NCBI GenBank assembly: GCA_000231825.2
Contig: JH720297.1
Coordinates: 1,893,386-1,957,385 of the forward strand
DNA: 64,000 nucleotides
Direction: 5' to 3'
From: Tetrahymena elliotti 4EA
Taxonomy: Eukaryota; Ciliophora; Oligohymenophorea; Hymenostomatida; Tetrahymenidae
Made by a program: the position numbers and the translations under genes. Positions 49,287 through 61,319 of this stretch are shown in pieces; the stretch's first letter is position 1, and each line of letters opens with the position of its first letter. The notes beneath the pieces were generated by a model. It was given only the letters and a program-made list of their open reading frames with translations. It was not told the origin of the DNA and ran no database searches.

Positions 49287-52200
49287 TCAGATTTCATAAA
49301 ATTAGTAAAAGAATTAATTATTTAAAGAGTTCTTTAAAGAATTAACATTGATTTGATTTTATTCTTTCCAGATTTTACAAGTATTGTCTCTGGAGCCAGT
49401 TGCTAAATACTTTCCTTCTGCAGAAAATGCAACTGACAAAATAGCATCTTTGTGCCCTTGAACTATATTATATAGTTCAAAACTATTTTCTAGTTTATAG
49501 ATTTTACAAGTGTGATTTTCTAAGCCCATAGCTAGATGCTTACCATCAGCAGAAAAAGTAACTGACCAAATTGATTATTCATTTCCATCTATTGTTTTTA
49601 TTAGCTAAAATTTATCTAAAACATTCCAAATTTTGCAAGTATTATCTCTTGAGCTAGTTGCAAGATATTTGCAATCTGGTGAGAAGGCAACTGAGAAAAT
49701 CCATCTATGATGTTCCAAAGTAGTTAGCAATTAAAATTACTTTTCTACACTCCAGATTTTGCAAGAATTATCCTCAGAACCTGTAGCTAGGTATTTGCTA
49801 TTTGACGAAAAAGCAACAGATAAAATAGGACTTTTATGCCCTTAAATATTGGTTAAAAGTGAAAATCCCTAATCTACATTCCATACTTTGCATAAGTTAT
49901 CTTCTGAACCTGTTACTAGATATTTTCCATCATAAGAGAAAGCAACAGAACGAATAGAATTAGTATGCCCCACTAAAGTATTTATTAGGAAAAATCCTTT
50001 GTCTGAATTCCAAATTTTACAAGTAATATCTTATGAGCCAGTAGCTAAATACTTGGAATCTGGAGAAAAAGCAACTGAGCGAATCCAATTTGTATGTCCT
50101 TCAATTAATTTAATGAATTGAAAACCCTATTAGATATTCCAAATTTTGCATGTATTATCTTATGAACCAGTTACTAAATATTAATTATCATTAGAAAAAT
50201 CAACTGAGAAAATAATATTAGAATGTCCTTCTGTTCTATTTAAAATTTCAAATCCTTTATTGAAATTCCATATTTTGTAAGTGCAATCTTAAGAACTTGT
50301 TGCTAAAAACTTGCTATCATATGAAAAAGCAACTGATAAAATTGCTTTGCTGTGCCCTTAAATAGTATTCAAAAGTTTGAATCCGTTTTCAAGAATCCAT
50401 ATTTTACAAGTATTATCTTGTGATCCTGTTGCAAGATATTTGCAATCTGCAGAAAAAGCTACTGACTATACATAAGAAGTATGTCCTTAGAGAGTACTTA
50501 GTAAATTAAATCCTTTTTATACACTCCATATTTTGCATGAATTATCTTAAGAACCTGTTGCAAGATAACTACCATCGTTGGAAAAAGCAACAGATCTAAT
50601 CCAACTTGAATGACCTTCAAGTGTATTTTAAAGCTTAAATCCTTATTCTATGCTCCAGATTTTACATGTGTTATCACTTGAACCTGTTGCTAAGTATTTA
50701 GAATCTGATGAAAAAGCCACTGTCCAAACATAAGAATTATGTCCTACAATTTAGTTTAAAAACTCAAATCCTTTTTTCATGTCCCAAATTTTGCAAGTGT
50801 TATCTTTTGAAGTAGTTGCAAAATATTTTCCATCATTAGAAAAAGCTACTGATAAAACAGAATCTTAAAATCCTTCTATTGTATTAACTAGTTCAAATTA
50901 TTTTTCTGTGTTCCAAATTTTGCAAGTTTAATCTTTTGATCCTGTTGCTAAATATTTGCAATCTGATGAAAAAGCAAGTGATAAAACAGGTTAAGAATGT
51001 CCATCAATTATACTGATTAGTTCAAATTCTTTTTATGCATTCCAAATTTTACAAGTACTGTCTTATGAACCAGTTGCAAGATATTTACCATTAGCTGATA
51101 AAGAAATAGACCATATAAAGTTTGTGTGACCTTCTAAAGAACTTAGAAGTTAAAATTATTTTTGAATTTCCCAGATTTTACAAGTATTATCTAATGAACC
51201 AGTTATGAGATATTTATTATCTGAAGAAAATGTAACTGAAACAATATTAGAATCATGTCCCTCAATCGTATATAGAATTTCAAAATTTGATTAAACATCC
51301 CAGATGCAACAATTTTTATCTTCAGAACCTGTTGCTAGATATCTACCATCATTTGAAAATGCTACAGATAATATAGGATTTTCATGACCTTCAAGAGTGG
51401 TTATTAGTTCAAAATCCTTTTCAACATTAAATATTTTACATATATTTTCTTAACAGCTAATAGCAATTAGCTTTCCATCAGGTGAAAAGGATGATGCCTT
51501 TAAATCACAATTTAAATCATTTATAGATTTTATTGCTTATAGAGTTGATAGTTTATAAATACTGACTTATTCTTTCTCAGAAGTGACTAAAAAATCATTA
51601 AATGATAAACAATAATCAGCTTTGATTTTTTCAATTTTAGTGAATCCACTCTAAACATCTCCATAGAATACTTATCCATTAATTAATGAAACTATATATT
51701 TTGAATTGTTTACTGTTAAACTTGTTATTTCTAAAGAGAAAGTGTAAACATTAGTTTTGTCTAATGTTTGAGCATTGACTTCAAATAAAGTCTTCTTTGC
51801 TTTAATAACAAATATATTTTTAGAGTTAACAAAATCTATGCTTTGCAAAGGTGAATTAGTAATTTTAATAGATTTTAATTTTTTACAGTTGATTGGTTAT
51901 ATTTAAAATTAATTAACAAAACCAGCCTTCGTTATAGAAACTAAAGTATTTTAATAAGTTAAAACTTGATTAAATGAGTATATATCATCTGTGTCAAAAT
52001 ACTTTTAGAAAGCACTTAACATTGCATTTTTTGTATTTGAAGTTTCAAAGTATTCTAAGTGTTACGAGTCAATAAAAGAATTTTCAAAATTGCATTCCTA
52101 GAAATCAGCTAATTTTTTAGAATAGCTTGAGATATAAGCCTAAGAGAATGAGCATTTCTTGAAAATTAAATTAGGAAAAGAAAACTTAGAAATAAAGAGA

Positions 52201-55200
52201 GCTGACAACAAATTAGATGAACCAATATCTATTAGACTCTTTTGAATAGAATCACTGATTGAAGATCTCATAAGATATTAGATATATCTATTTGTTTCAT
52301 TGATATTCTAACTTGAATAATTTGATTAAAACTATTCAGAATCTATATCAACTTGTAATAATTTATAAAATTTTAAAAGAATTTATTACTCTGAAGCATT
52401 CTTTTGACTAGACATGATGATCCTTTTGTTAATATTAAATTAGCTGAGTAAATTATTATCTAGTTTATAAATATTTTCTTTGTGCAAATCGAAATCATAT
52501 TTCATAGCTCTAGCTGCAAAGTATTCAAAAATGGATTTGTGTCTAAATTCAAATTCTTATGAATAATCATTATTTTATTAGGATTTGTTTTTGATTGTTT
52601 AATTTGTTTGATTTTCTTCAAATAAAACTAATTAAATTCTTGTAATAACTCGAGAATCAATGAAATTCTTCACATTTTGAAGTATTTCTTCAGTTTTAAT
52701 TTTGTTTTATGTGAAGTATTTAGTAAGCTCATCTCTTAATTTAAATGAAATAGAATTCTTTGTTGTAGACAAGAAATTCCTTTTTATTCCTTTTTAAAGG
52801 AACATTTGCATGGCTATTGTTTAAAAATATTCAAAATAACATGACTGAACTTTTTCAATCAGTTCTTTCTTCAAGCTAATTTAGATTTTTTATTATTTTT
52901 CTATAAACAGTTCAGAAACCTTTTAGAATTGGTTCGAGAAAAACAATTCTTAAATTTCGACCTAATCAGAAACTACTTCGAATTATTTGAGGACATCTTT
53001 TTAATCAAGATCTAAATCATCAACCATCCTTGTAATAAGGTATAAATTAATAGGTAATTTAAGTAATTCCATTAATTACTAATTATATTAAATTAGTTTT
53101 TGAAATTTCTCATGTTTCTCTTCTATTTATTCTTTCTTATTTTTCTCTTGCAAATCTTTGTACATTTTCAGGTAATCTATTATGTCTTAATCTGTCACTT
53201 TTTCAAGTTTTAAAATTGCAAAAGATTCATTTGATACTTAATTTTTATATTCATCATAGTAATTAAAATAAGTCTTGGCATCTGAAACTGTAATTCTTTC
53301 TAATCTAGATGTCACAATAACAATTGTATTAACCCATTCATTAATTTTGAGTTTTTCGTAAACAACAAAGTATTCACCTGCATACTCATCATACCCATCT
53401 AGCATAATTAGTTTATTTCTCTCTGATTTCTTTAACAATTCAATCTCTTTTTAACTCATATTTTAAGATTCTAAATATTTTTCTATTGATGGTTATTTCA
53501 TATCCAAAGAATTACATTTTATTATAAATGGTATATATTCTGCTCTCTCATCCTTAATATATTCTGAATCTCCTTTAAGAAGTTCTACTTCAAGTTTTTT
53601 TAAAAGCATAGATTTTCCTGATCCTCCATCTGCCAAAATTGACAAAATTTTGCAATGCTATCTATCAGAATTTAATAACTAAGTTCCTTCTTTAGGCTCT
53701 ACAAAGTTAGGTATGAGGAAGTTATCAACAATTTGCTTTAAAGCATCATTTATTTTTTAATTGGAATTTTAATCTCTGAAAAGAGAAGAACCATCTTAAT
53801 ATGTTATTTTCTGCTTAATATATAGCTCGATAGCTTCTAATAAGGCATCATCTTTATGTGCAATTTTATTTTAGTCTTATCTTTATTTTACACTAACTTC
53901 CCACATTTGCACATACGTCTAAGCTAGCAATTTAGGTATTTCTTCTTTAGTTTAAATTGTATTAGCTATCTTGTTGACTTCTCCTTCATCTTAAACAATC
54001 ATAGTCATATTTTTAATAGATTCCTTCGACTCTTCAACGATCTCTTAATAATATTTTTCAATATTCTCAATAAAAGATTTCATTTACTAATTTCCTTTAA
54101 AGGCTATTTTAACTGAGATTTCCTTTTCTTACAAATAGTTCATACATAAATACATCATTAATTGATGATATATTTTATCTTTATCTTTAAAGTTCTAAAT
54201 GATCTAAGAAAAATTCAAATAAATTTAAACTTTTAGGAATCTAAACTATTCACTCTTCACTATTGAATTAAATATTTTTTTAGCATTTTCAAATGATGTT
54301 GTTGAAAATGTTTTTAATTAAAAATAATCCAAAAAGTAAAAAATCAATTTTTCCTATTTCATATCTTTCAATTTCTTGGAAAAAGCCTTTAAACTATCAC
54401 TCTATGATTGCTTTTGCAACAAATAATTTAATTACATATAGGCAAAAAGGACAATTTCATCACTTCCTTTGTTTTAGATCTCTTGAATCTCTTGTAAATA
54501 GAAAATTATTTCTTAATGTGGATCTAAAAGGTTATCTCCAAGAACTTGAATCTTCCTAAACCACAGGGCTTATATTTTACTTGATAAATTCCCAGCACAA
54601 TAATTTGTGTACTATTCTGATGCTTGCTAAACAACATCCGAAGAAGATTTAAATAATTGTAAACATATTTCCTTGATTTCTTTGATGCTTTATTTTATCT
54701 TATCAGGAGAAATTTAAGATAAATTATTCAGTGCTCCAGATATACTAACAAAACCAGCCCCAAATTTAGCAAGCTACAAAACCTTCTAAGCTATTTTAAA
54801 AGCAGCGCTCTAATTAGAAATGTCTAATCCCTACCTTTAAGAGTTCAAAGAAATGAGAAAATCAAAATGCTAAAAGAGATCCAAGCAAGGATATTTTTTT
54901 CTGTTTTAAAAGCAAGTCTCTTTAAGATTTTTTAATTATTAATCAATTCCATTGATAAATACTTGAATACTCTAATTATCATTCTTCTAAAATACAATCA
55001 TAAAGTAATTAACAATCAAATTCATAAGTTCAACCACTTTATGTCTGATTGTTAAAGAAACTATGTGTTCACATTCATCATGTAAAGCCTAGATAATTTT
55101 TCTAATACGATTTTCCAAGACTTCTTCACTGACCTCATCTTATGTATAATACTTAGTGTATTATTCATTAAAATCTACAAATTAGTTTGCATTTGTTTAT

Positions 55201-55517
55201 TAAGCCTAATCAAAGAATCTGTCTTATCTTAATTTGTTTTATTCTTCTACTTTTAAGTTTGGTTTTTGCTAAATGTGTGCCTTTGAGTTACCACTTCCAC
55301 CTCCAAGCAATTTGTTTTCATGAAGTTTATTTAAGTATTTGTTTTCAAGATTATTATTAAACTTATTTAAAACTTCATATTTTTATCTAAATTGCTTTAA
55401 ACTCTCATATTTTGAAATGTTTCTTAAGTAAATTCGATGATCTTCAATGCTAATTTACATTTAATATCTTTGATGAGTTAAATTTTTATTTTATTTATTA
55501 AATGAATCTTCTTTCAT
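49287..55517 (-). CDS. NACHT-domain STAND NTPase with C-terminal WD40 repeats
   Basis: One uninterrupted frame of 2,077 codons (ATG 55517, TGA 49287) gives 2,076 residues. Residues 1-600 are helical and charged, starting with a basic region and a Gly-rich patch (LLGGGSGNS), and match no domain I know. Residues ~625-800 are a NACHT NTPase: P-loop ILADGGSGKSMLLKKL (~628-643), Walker B LIMLDGYDEY (~703-712, the NACHT DGxDE signature) and sensor TIVIVTSR. Residues ~800-1330 are helical linker. Residues ~1335-2060 hold 17 WD40 units of 41-43 residues (consensus GHxxxIxSVAFSxDxKYLAT then GSxDNTCKIWN). In STAND proteins the WD40 array senses a ligand, the NACHT domain oligomerises with ATP, and the N-terminus signals. 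That scheme is known for the class (HET-E, APAF-1) and is inferred here. No TM segment or signal peptide was seen, so it is cytosolic. Confidence 0.93.
49370..51530 (-). repeat. WD40 coding tandem repeat, 17 units of ~126 bp
   Basis: Within the NACHT gene, units recur every 126-129 bases with strongly similar DNA, for example GCAACTGGTTCA and TGCAAAATTTGGAAT variants. Similarity at synonymous sites between units suggests recent expansion or gene conversion. One unit reads GHxxVDF and one lacks the GH dipeptide (HHRWIFSVAF), so some blades are degenerate. Confidence 0.85.
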
Positions 55518-55786
55518 TAAATAGAAATATTGATTAGGGTCTTTTGAATGTTTTAGACTAATTGATTAATTATTTAAATAACATAGCTAATTGATTATGA
55601 ATGAATCTTAAAGAATTTAGTAAATTTTTAATTAATTAAGCTTATCACTATTAAGACTTATTAATTTTTTTTAAAATTAAATATATTTCTACTCCTTTAA
55701 TAAATTTTGTATAGTATTTCTTTAAATTTAATTCATATTTATAGATTTAAGCTATGATGCTATCCTATATACTAACTTACTTTCAT

Positions 55787-56368
55787 TCATTCTTTAATCA
55801 ACAAAAAGTTTTCCTCTTGATGATTAGTTTTAAAAATCTTATTTTTTACTAAAAAAGATTTTTTTTTAATTATTTTTCTCTTCTGCAATTTATTGCTAAA
55901 CCTTTTCCTATTTTTAAGAAATATTTTAATTAAACTTAGTAAATATTGATTTAAAGTAACTTTTCTTATCTCATTAAATTAGCTTTAGCTATTAGGTATT
56001 GTTTGAATGTTTTAGAAGATCACCATTTTTTACTCTTCTTAGTTCTACTTTACTATTAATTTTCTTTTTTCTTACTAATTGTAGGTTTATGAACTCAAAT
56101 CCATATTCTTTAAATTATCAAAATAGTATTTTTATTAATTTCTACTATTTTCTTTGATTAAGTGCTTCATACTTTATTCATCTACAACCAATATTACTAC
56201 TTTTTAATTGACCTTTTTGTCTAAACATTTTTTATTTTAAATCTTCTTAACATATTTTTGAACCTTTATTGCTTTTAAGTTTTTGAAAATCTATTTAGCT
56301 CTTAATAATTTACAATATTTATCAATCATTGCCTGAAGTCTTCCTTATCCTTGCTTTTATATTCTCAT
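55787..56368 (-). CDS. possible Lys-rich protein, function unknown
   Basis: Not recognised. A frame from ATG 56368 to TGA 55787 gives 193 residues, rich in Lys, Gln, Asn and Ile, with a hydrophobic stretch KVVILVVDEQ (~residue 62), then mixed charged sequence and a basic C-terminus (NRKRFSNKLQKRKIIKKK). No splice sites are needed. It would be tandem with, and upstream of, the NACHT gene. The codon composition is only slightly richer in GC than intergenic DNA, and an open frame of this size can occur by chance with TGA as the only stop. Confidence 0.4.
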
Positions 56369-56636
56369 AAATAACTAATTTACCTAATTATTAATTTAAA
56401 AACTTTATTTTGCTTTATTCTTTATAATAAATAATGTTTCTTTGTTAATAAATTAAGATTATTTATTGATAATAAAACTCAATCTTTTTTTAAAAGCAAA
56501 TAATTCTTTCCAAACTTGATCTTATAACTTTTTGTTGTTAGTTATAAAAAATAGCATAGAATAATAGACTAAACTATAATCATTCTATTACAAATATTAG
56601 AAAATTGTAATTTTTATCATTATCTAGTTTAATTTC

Positions 56637-57711
56637 AGGTTATCTTTTTGAAATAATAGACAAGTATGTAGATCAAAAAAACTTCATGAAATTAAATGTT
56701 CAATCATTTTACCAGTATTCACTCATCTACTCATAGCTTTTTTATTACATTTGGAATTTTTAGTAGATCAATTCAATAAAAATTATTTGAAAGTTCATAA
56801 TTTTAATAAAAAAAACATGAATGTACCAAAATAGATATCATTTTTTAAAGTTTTTTAATCATCCAGATCTTTTTGTTGTTGGTTAAATAATTAATTGTTA
56901 AAAGAAATACTAAATATTCATTAAATTAATGATGTGTACTTTTAAAATAAAAATTTCATCACTTTTACTTCACTAGATTATAAAAGAGTTTTATTTTATT
57001 AGGGATATTTATCTTAATTCCCCTGGAAATATGCCTCTTATTTATTAAGAAATAAAATTTTATTATCATTATAAACTTTAATGACAAGAGTTTATAACTA
57101 TATTAAGCTCAATCATGAGTAAAATAACCCCTAAAGAAAATTCCAGCCAGAATTTGTTTTGGGAACCCTAATATTACAAAGGAAAAGACTTGCAGTTAAA
57201 AATTTTCCTATTAATTAATAGTAATTATGTACATCTTTTAAAATTCAAATGGTATGAAAGGTCTATTCATTTGTTAATTATAGACCATGCAGTGTTACAA
57301 AAAATTATAAAAGCCCTATAAAACATTATTTTTATATTGCATAATAAATCTGATTTTTAAGTAAAGCAGAATTTAACAAAAAATTTAATATTTTTAGCTA
57401 TGAAATTCAAATACTGTACTCATCTAAAGGTTTTAGACATTCATTAGTATCTTGAAAACTAGAGCATTCACAATTAAATCAAATCAATACACAGCATCAA
57501 AGAGGAAATAATAATTGTTAAGAAAAATAAATATATTTTAAAGGTAATTTAGTCAAAATATTATTTATTTATTTATTTTAAAATAATAAAAAAATTTATT
57601 ATATAGATAAAATAAATATGTATACAATGTTAAATATTAAAAGTTTCATAATTAAGCCAAATAAATGGAAATTTTTCAAACAATTATTTTGATAAATTAT
57701 CTAATCTGTGA
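56637..57711 (+). CDS. possible multi-exon gene, exon structure unresolved
   Basis: Three overlapping plus-strand stretches look coding. After a TTTCAG acceptor near 56637, one frame reads GYLFEIIDKYVDQKNFMK. A second, open from about 56660 to 57254, includes FPWKYASYLLRNKILLSL and QPEFVLGTLILQRKRLAVK. A third begins at ATG 57115 and stays open to TGA 57709 (KWYERSIHLLIIDHAVLQ). Their overlap means not all can be real, and I could not find splice phases that choose among them. TTTTATTAG at 56992-57000 and GTAATT at 57544 are the best splice candidates. It would be divergent from the Lys-rich frame at 56368. No domain is recognised. Confidence 0.3.
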
Positions 57712-57912
57712 TATAATTATTAGATCATTGAGAATAAGTAATATATGTTATTTGATTATAAATAATCACCCCAATAAGATAATCACTAGACTTTTGGTTT
57801 TTATAAGTTTTAGTCTTAATTCAATAAATATTGAATAAAGAAAAATTTAAAAGAATCACAAAAATGGTAAAATTTGAATTAAATCTGAAAACAATAAATA
57901 AAATTTAATAAA

Positions 57913-57948
57913 TGAGTGAGTGAGTTAGCCAGCCAGCCAGCAAGCCAG
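57913..57948. repeat. GAGT then AGCC tetranucleotide tract
   Basis: Three GAGT units are followed by three to four AGCC/AGCA units, giving one of the most GC-rich short stretches in the window outside genes. Confidence 0.75.
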
Positions 57949-58061
57949 ACAAACCCAAAAGCCAGTTAGTAAGTCACCCATAAATTTGCAGCCCTTAAAT
58001 TAAAGTCATTTTTATTCATAAAAATGCACAATTGATACTGAAACACATTTTTTTACTAAAT

Positions 58062-58148
58062 GTTAAGAATTAAAGTTTTGAGATGAGAATATTTTGCTCA
58101 CTCAAATCCTAGTTTTAATGTACCTATTTCATCAATGATATTAAACCT
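58062..58148 (-). pseudogene. LRR exon relic (minus strand) 1
   Basis: The minus strand reads an LRR of the GTQ.LG.ELAKC subfamily (FNIIDEIGTLKLGFE, stop, AKYSHLKTLILN). Where the plus-strand relics near 48.3-48.6 kb have GAGTTA this one has GAGTGA, a nonsense change. It is preceded by TTTAAAAG like a splice acceptor. Confidence 0.65.
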
Positions 58149-58299
58149 TTTAAAAAATTATAAAAATTGAATAAAAAAATATTTGGATGAATGAGAAAAT
58201 GTAAAAATTAGAATTAATTATGAAAAAAATAAATAAAAATTAATGTACAAATAAACCAAAAAAATATCAATTAAACCAACCACAAGTGGATCATAAATT

Positions 58300-58370
58300 T
58301 AAGTCTTTTTTATTGATTCAAAATTCCTAATTTTGATATACCATTTTCACCAATATTATTGGACCTTTTA
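58300..58370 (-). pseudogene. LRR exon relic (minus strand) 2
   Basis: The minus strand reads SNNIGENGISKLGIL after TTTAAAAG, the start of an LRR unit that loses similarity after about 17 residues. It lies ~220 bases upstream (in minus orientation) of relic 1, as expected for neighbouring exons of one former gene. Confidence 0.6.
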
Positions 58371-58599
58371 AAAATTTTAATAATAATAAATTTTGAATAA
58401 AGAATAAAAAAATATTTTTTGTAATTATAAAAATAAGTTACCAACCTCCAATTTTAGTTATTATATAATAAAAATTATTTATTTAATTATTAATAGTGAG
58501 ATAATTTAAGAGAAATTGAATATTTCAAATTTCTTTTTATCAGTTTCTTTTTTAAAAACATGAATTTTGCTCTTTATCTTAGTTTTAATTTTATTTTTT

Positions 58600-60530
58600 C
58601 TAAAATTTTAAAAAAAATAAATTAAATTGGTAGAAATGAAGTAAAAATTTTTTTATCTGAATAAATTTGAAAGGTATGATAACATTTTTTTGACATAAAA
58701 AAGGACATATTACAAATATTAAATATTGATAGCCAAAGATATTAAATTAGAAATTATCACACTTTTTACATGCTTTGAATATCTTTTTAGAGTGCATCTA
58801 ATTATCTTTCTTGCATAGAATTAATAAAGGACACAGGTATGCTTCCTTTAGGATCCATAAGTTGATAAAGTTCTATTTTTGTACTGTTTTCATTTATCCT
58901 TTTTAAGTAAATAACTCCAAATTTAGCTTCAACCTTTACGGCATCAGTCTAAGGAGCATTTGGATGATCATCAATTTGATCTCTTGTTAATAATATTTCA
59001 TCATTACTAATTCTTCTCCTGTGCCAAACACTCAAAGATTGACGAGAGCTTACAACAAATTTGCTTTTGGTTTTGAAAAAAACCACAATAGTATCTTAAT
59101 CAATAGTTTCTAATTTAAGAAATTCTTCACACTATTCTCTATTTTGTTTTTGTGCTTCTAAATTTTCAAAAAAGTATTGTGAAACCTTCTCTATATTTAC
59201 TTATGCTGTGGTTTCAATTTTGGTTAGTTTAATTTCATAATTTTGATAAGGAGTTTATGACATTGTTATATTATCAATCTGTTTCACTTATATCCAGTTT
59301 GTTTTTAGGTCTCTTAAAGAAACATTTTCATTAAATTTGGTATTAATGATATTAATATACTTATTCCCTATCATTATTCTTTTAAATTTCTTTTAATTTA
59401 TTATTTATTATTATTATTTTTGCCTAATTTGTGTCGAATTATATAAATGGTATCAGTAAGTAAACAATATAATGAGAAGTCTCCAGAAAAATAATTAATC
59501 AATTTAAAATTGAAAAAGAATTTTCCTAAAATAGATATAAAAGAAAAATTTCTTTGAATAGAAAAATAACATTTTTCAAAAAATTTTAAATGTTTTCTTA
59601 AAATAATATTTTTTTTTTTGTGTTAATAAAACTCTTTAAAATATTTTGCATCATATTTTCTTAAAAAAATTGTTGAACAATAATTCAAAGAATGATTTTG
59701 TGATCAAATCTAAAAATTCTTTGAAAATTCTATAAAAATTAGAAGAAAAATTTATCAGATTTAAATTATCACTATTTCGTTTACAATAAAAGTAATCAAC
59801 TTTAAGAATAAGTAAATACTTTTTAAATGACTAGATACTATAAAATAAAAATATAAATATGAAAATTAAATTGAACAAGTTGTTAGTAAATAACATGATG
59901 AAGTGGGATTAAAAATTTGAAGAAAAAAAAAGTTTTATAATAGAAAAACAGAATAGTAGAAAATCATAAATAATTTTGAAAATGTAAGAATTTATTAGTA
60001 TTTATTTTAGAAAATAATAATTTACAAAGATTGTAAACGCCTAAAAGTAAATGAATTTTATTTAATATAATTACTGACTAAATCTGATTAATGAAAATAT
60101 GAAGAAATGCAATAGAAAGTCTTGGGATTTTTCTAAATTACTCAAATTTCAGCTTATCCAAGTCAAAAATATGTTTATCCTTGATTTATTATATTAATAA
60201 ATTCATAATATTTCTTTAGAGAATAGATTCTAGTTTTTAGAAAATATTTTTAAATTAAGTTTAAACAAGTAAAATTAAATAATTATCAAATTTTAAAGTT
60301 AAAAATATTCAAACATTTTTCTGAGTATCAATTAATAAAGCATAATACCTATAAATGATAGCAATTCAATAGTATAAAAATCTGTCAGAAATTAAATAGT
60401 TTTTGTTCATTCTAATCAAATTACCTTATCTATTGAATCATTATTCACAAAAAAAAGATTTTTAAAGAGAAAAATAATATTTACTTCAAACAAATAAACA
60501 AAAGTAATTAATTGGATTGTAGGTAGCTCT
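58600..60530 (-). repeat. tandem duplication copy A (START gene plus flanks)
   Basis: This is homologous to about 61160-63130. Similarity includes the gene, its 3' flank (ACATTTTTTTGACATA near 58683 and 61251) and about 1.1 kb of 5' flank up to a shared TTTACTTCAAACAAATAAAC near 60480 and 63105. The coding part is far more similar than the flanks. Confidence 0.85.
58757..59374 (-). CDS. START-domain lipid-transfer-like protein, copy A
   Basis: A single-exon frame of 205 residues from ATG 59374 to TGA 58757. It matches the C-terminal core of START (StAR-related lipid transfer) domains: FKTKSKFVVSSRQSLSVWHR, RRISNDEILLTRDQIDDHPN, then VEAKFGVIYLKRI, NSTKIELYQL and MDPKGSIPVSFINSMQERQ. The order (VSSRD-type strand, SIDHP-type motif, DPKGSIP before the C-terminal helix) is diagnostic for the fold, which carries a lipid or sterol in a hydrophobic pocket. 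The protein is a bare START domain of normal length with no TM or signal peptide, so it is probably cytosolic. The ligand is unknown. A near-identical gene follows upstream on the same strand. Confidence 0.87.
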
Positions 60531-61319
60531 TTCATAGATTATGAGTCATTAGAACTAAAAAATAAATAATAATGAGAAATAATAACTAATAAAATATGGA
60601 GATAATTACTCATTTATATCCATTATTACTAGAAGTGAAAAATCTAGCATCATAGTGTAAATAGTGTCAAAATAAAATTTTTTAAAATAGAATATATATA
60701 TTCAATTAAATAAAAATAAAACTTAAAATTAAAAGAAAATTGAACTAAAATATTGTTTTGAATTTCCATTTTTATAGGAGTTTATGCTGAATTTTTGAGG
60801 AGGTTTTTCAGTTCTGATTATTACCTATTCATAAGTCATAAATACTCATAATTACTAATTTATTGGTTATATTATGACCAATAATGATAAAATAAAAAGT
60901 CATATTTCCTAAATTTTTAAATTTATTAAAATCTAATATTATCTGACTATATGAAATACAAATATATCATTAAATATTAATCTCCTCCCACAAATTTTAA
61001 TGATATTATTTAAGTAAATACAATAATATAAAAATGCAAAATAAAAATTTTTTTTTTAATAGAATAAAATGAATTAACAACCTCAAATTTTAATATATTT
61101 ATTTAATAATTAATATATAATATTTTTTATTTTAATTTCCAGTATTTACTGATCTTAATTTAATTTTTTCTGTTAACTTTTCAAAAAATTAAAATAAAAT
61201 AATATATTTAGTAAAAATTGTTTATCTGAATAAATTGGAAAGATATGGTTACATTTTTTTGACATATAAAAGAAAGGCATTACAAATATTAATAGCCAAA
61301 GATATTAAATTAGAAATTA
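59375..61319. other. spacer between START copies
   Basis: This holds the duplicated 5' flank of copy A (to about 60530), about 600 bases of unique AT-rich DNA, and the duplicated 3' flank of copy B. No other gene was seen. Confidence 0.5.

Larger units (their letters stand above)
57712..58756. other. intergenic region with LRR relics and a simple repeat
   Basis: This includes a GAGT/AGCC simple repeat near 57913-57948 and two minus-strand LRR relics (listed separately). Otherwise it is AT-rich and serves as the 3' flank of the first START gene. Confidence 0.5.

Noticed and set aside
49370..51530. Regularly spaced repeats that might suggest a CRISPR-like array
   Set aside because: The 126-bp period is one WD40 blade in a continuous reading frame; there are no spacers.
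58272..58281. Possible Tetrahymena chromosome breakage sequence (TAAACCAACC core)
   Set aside because: Only the first ten bases match. The required TCTTT end is replaced by ACAAG, and no telomeric repeat is nearby.
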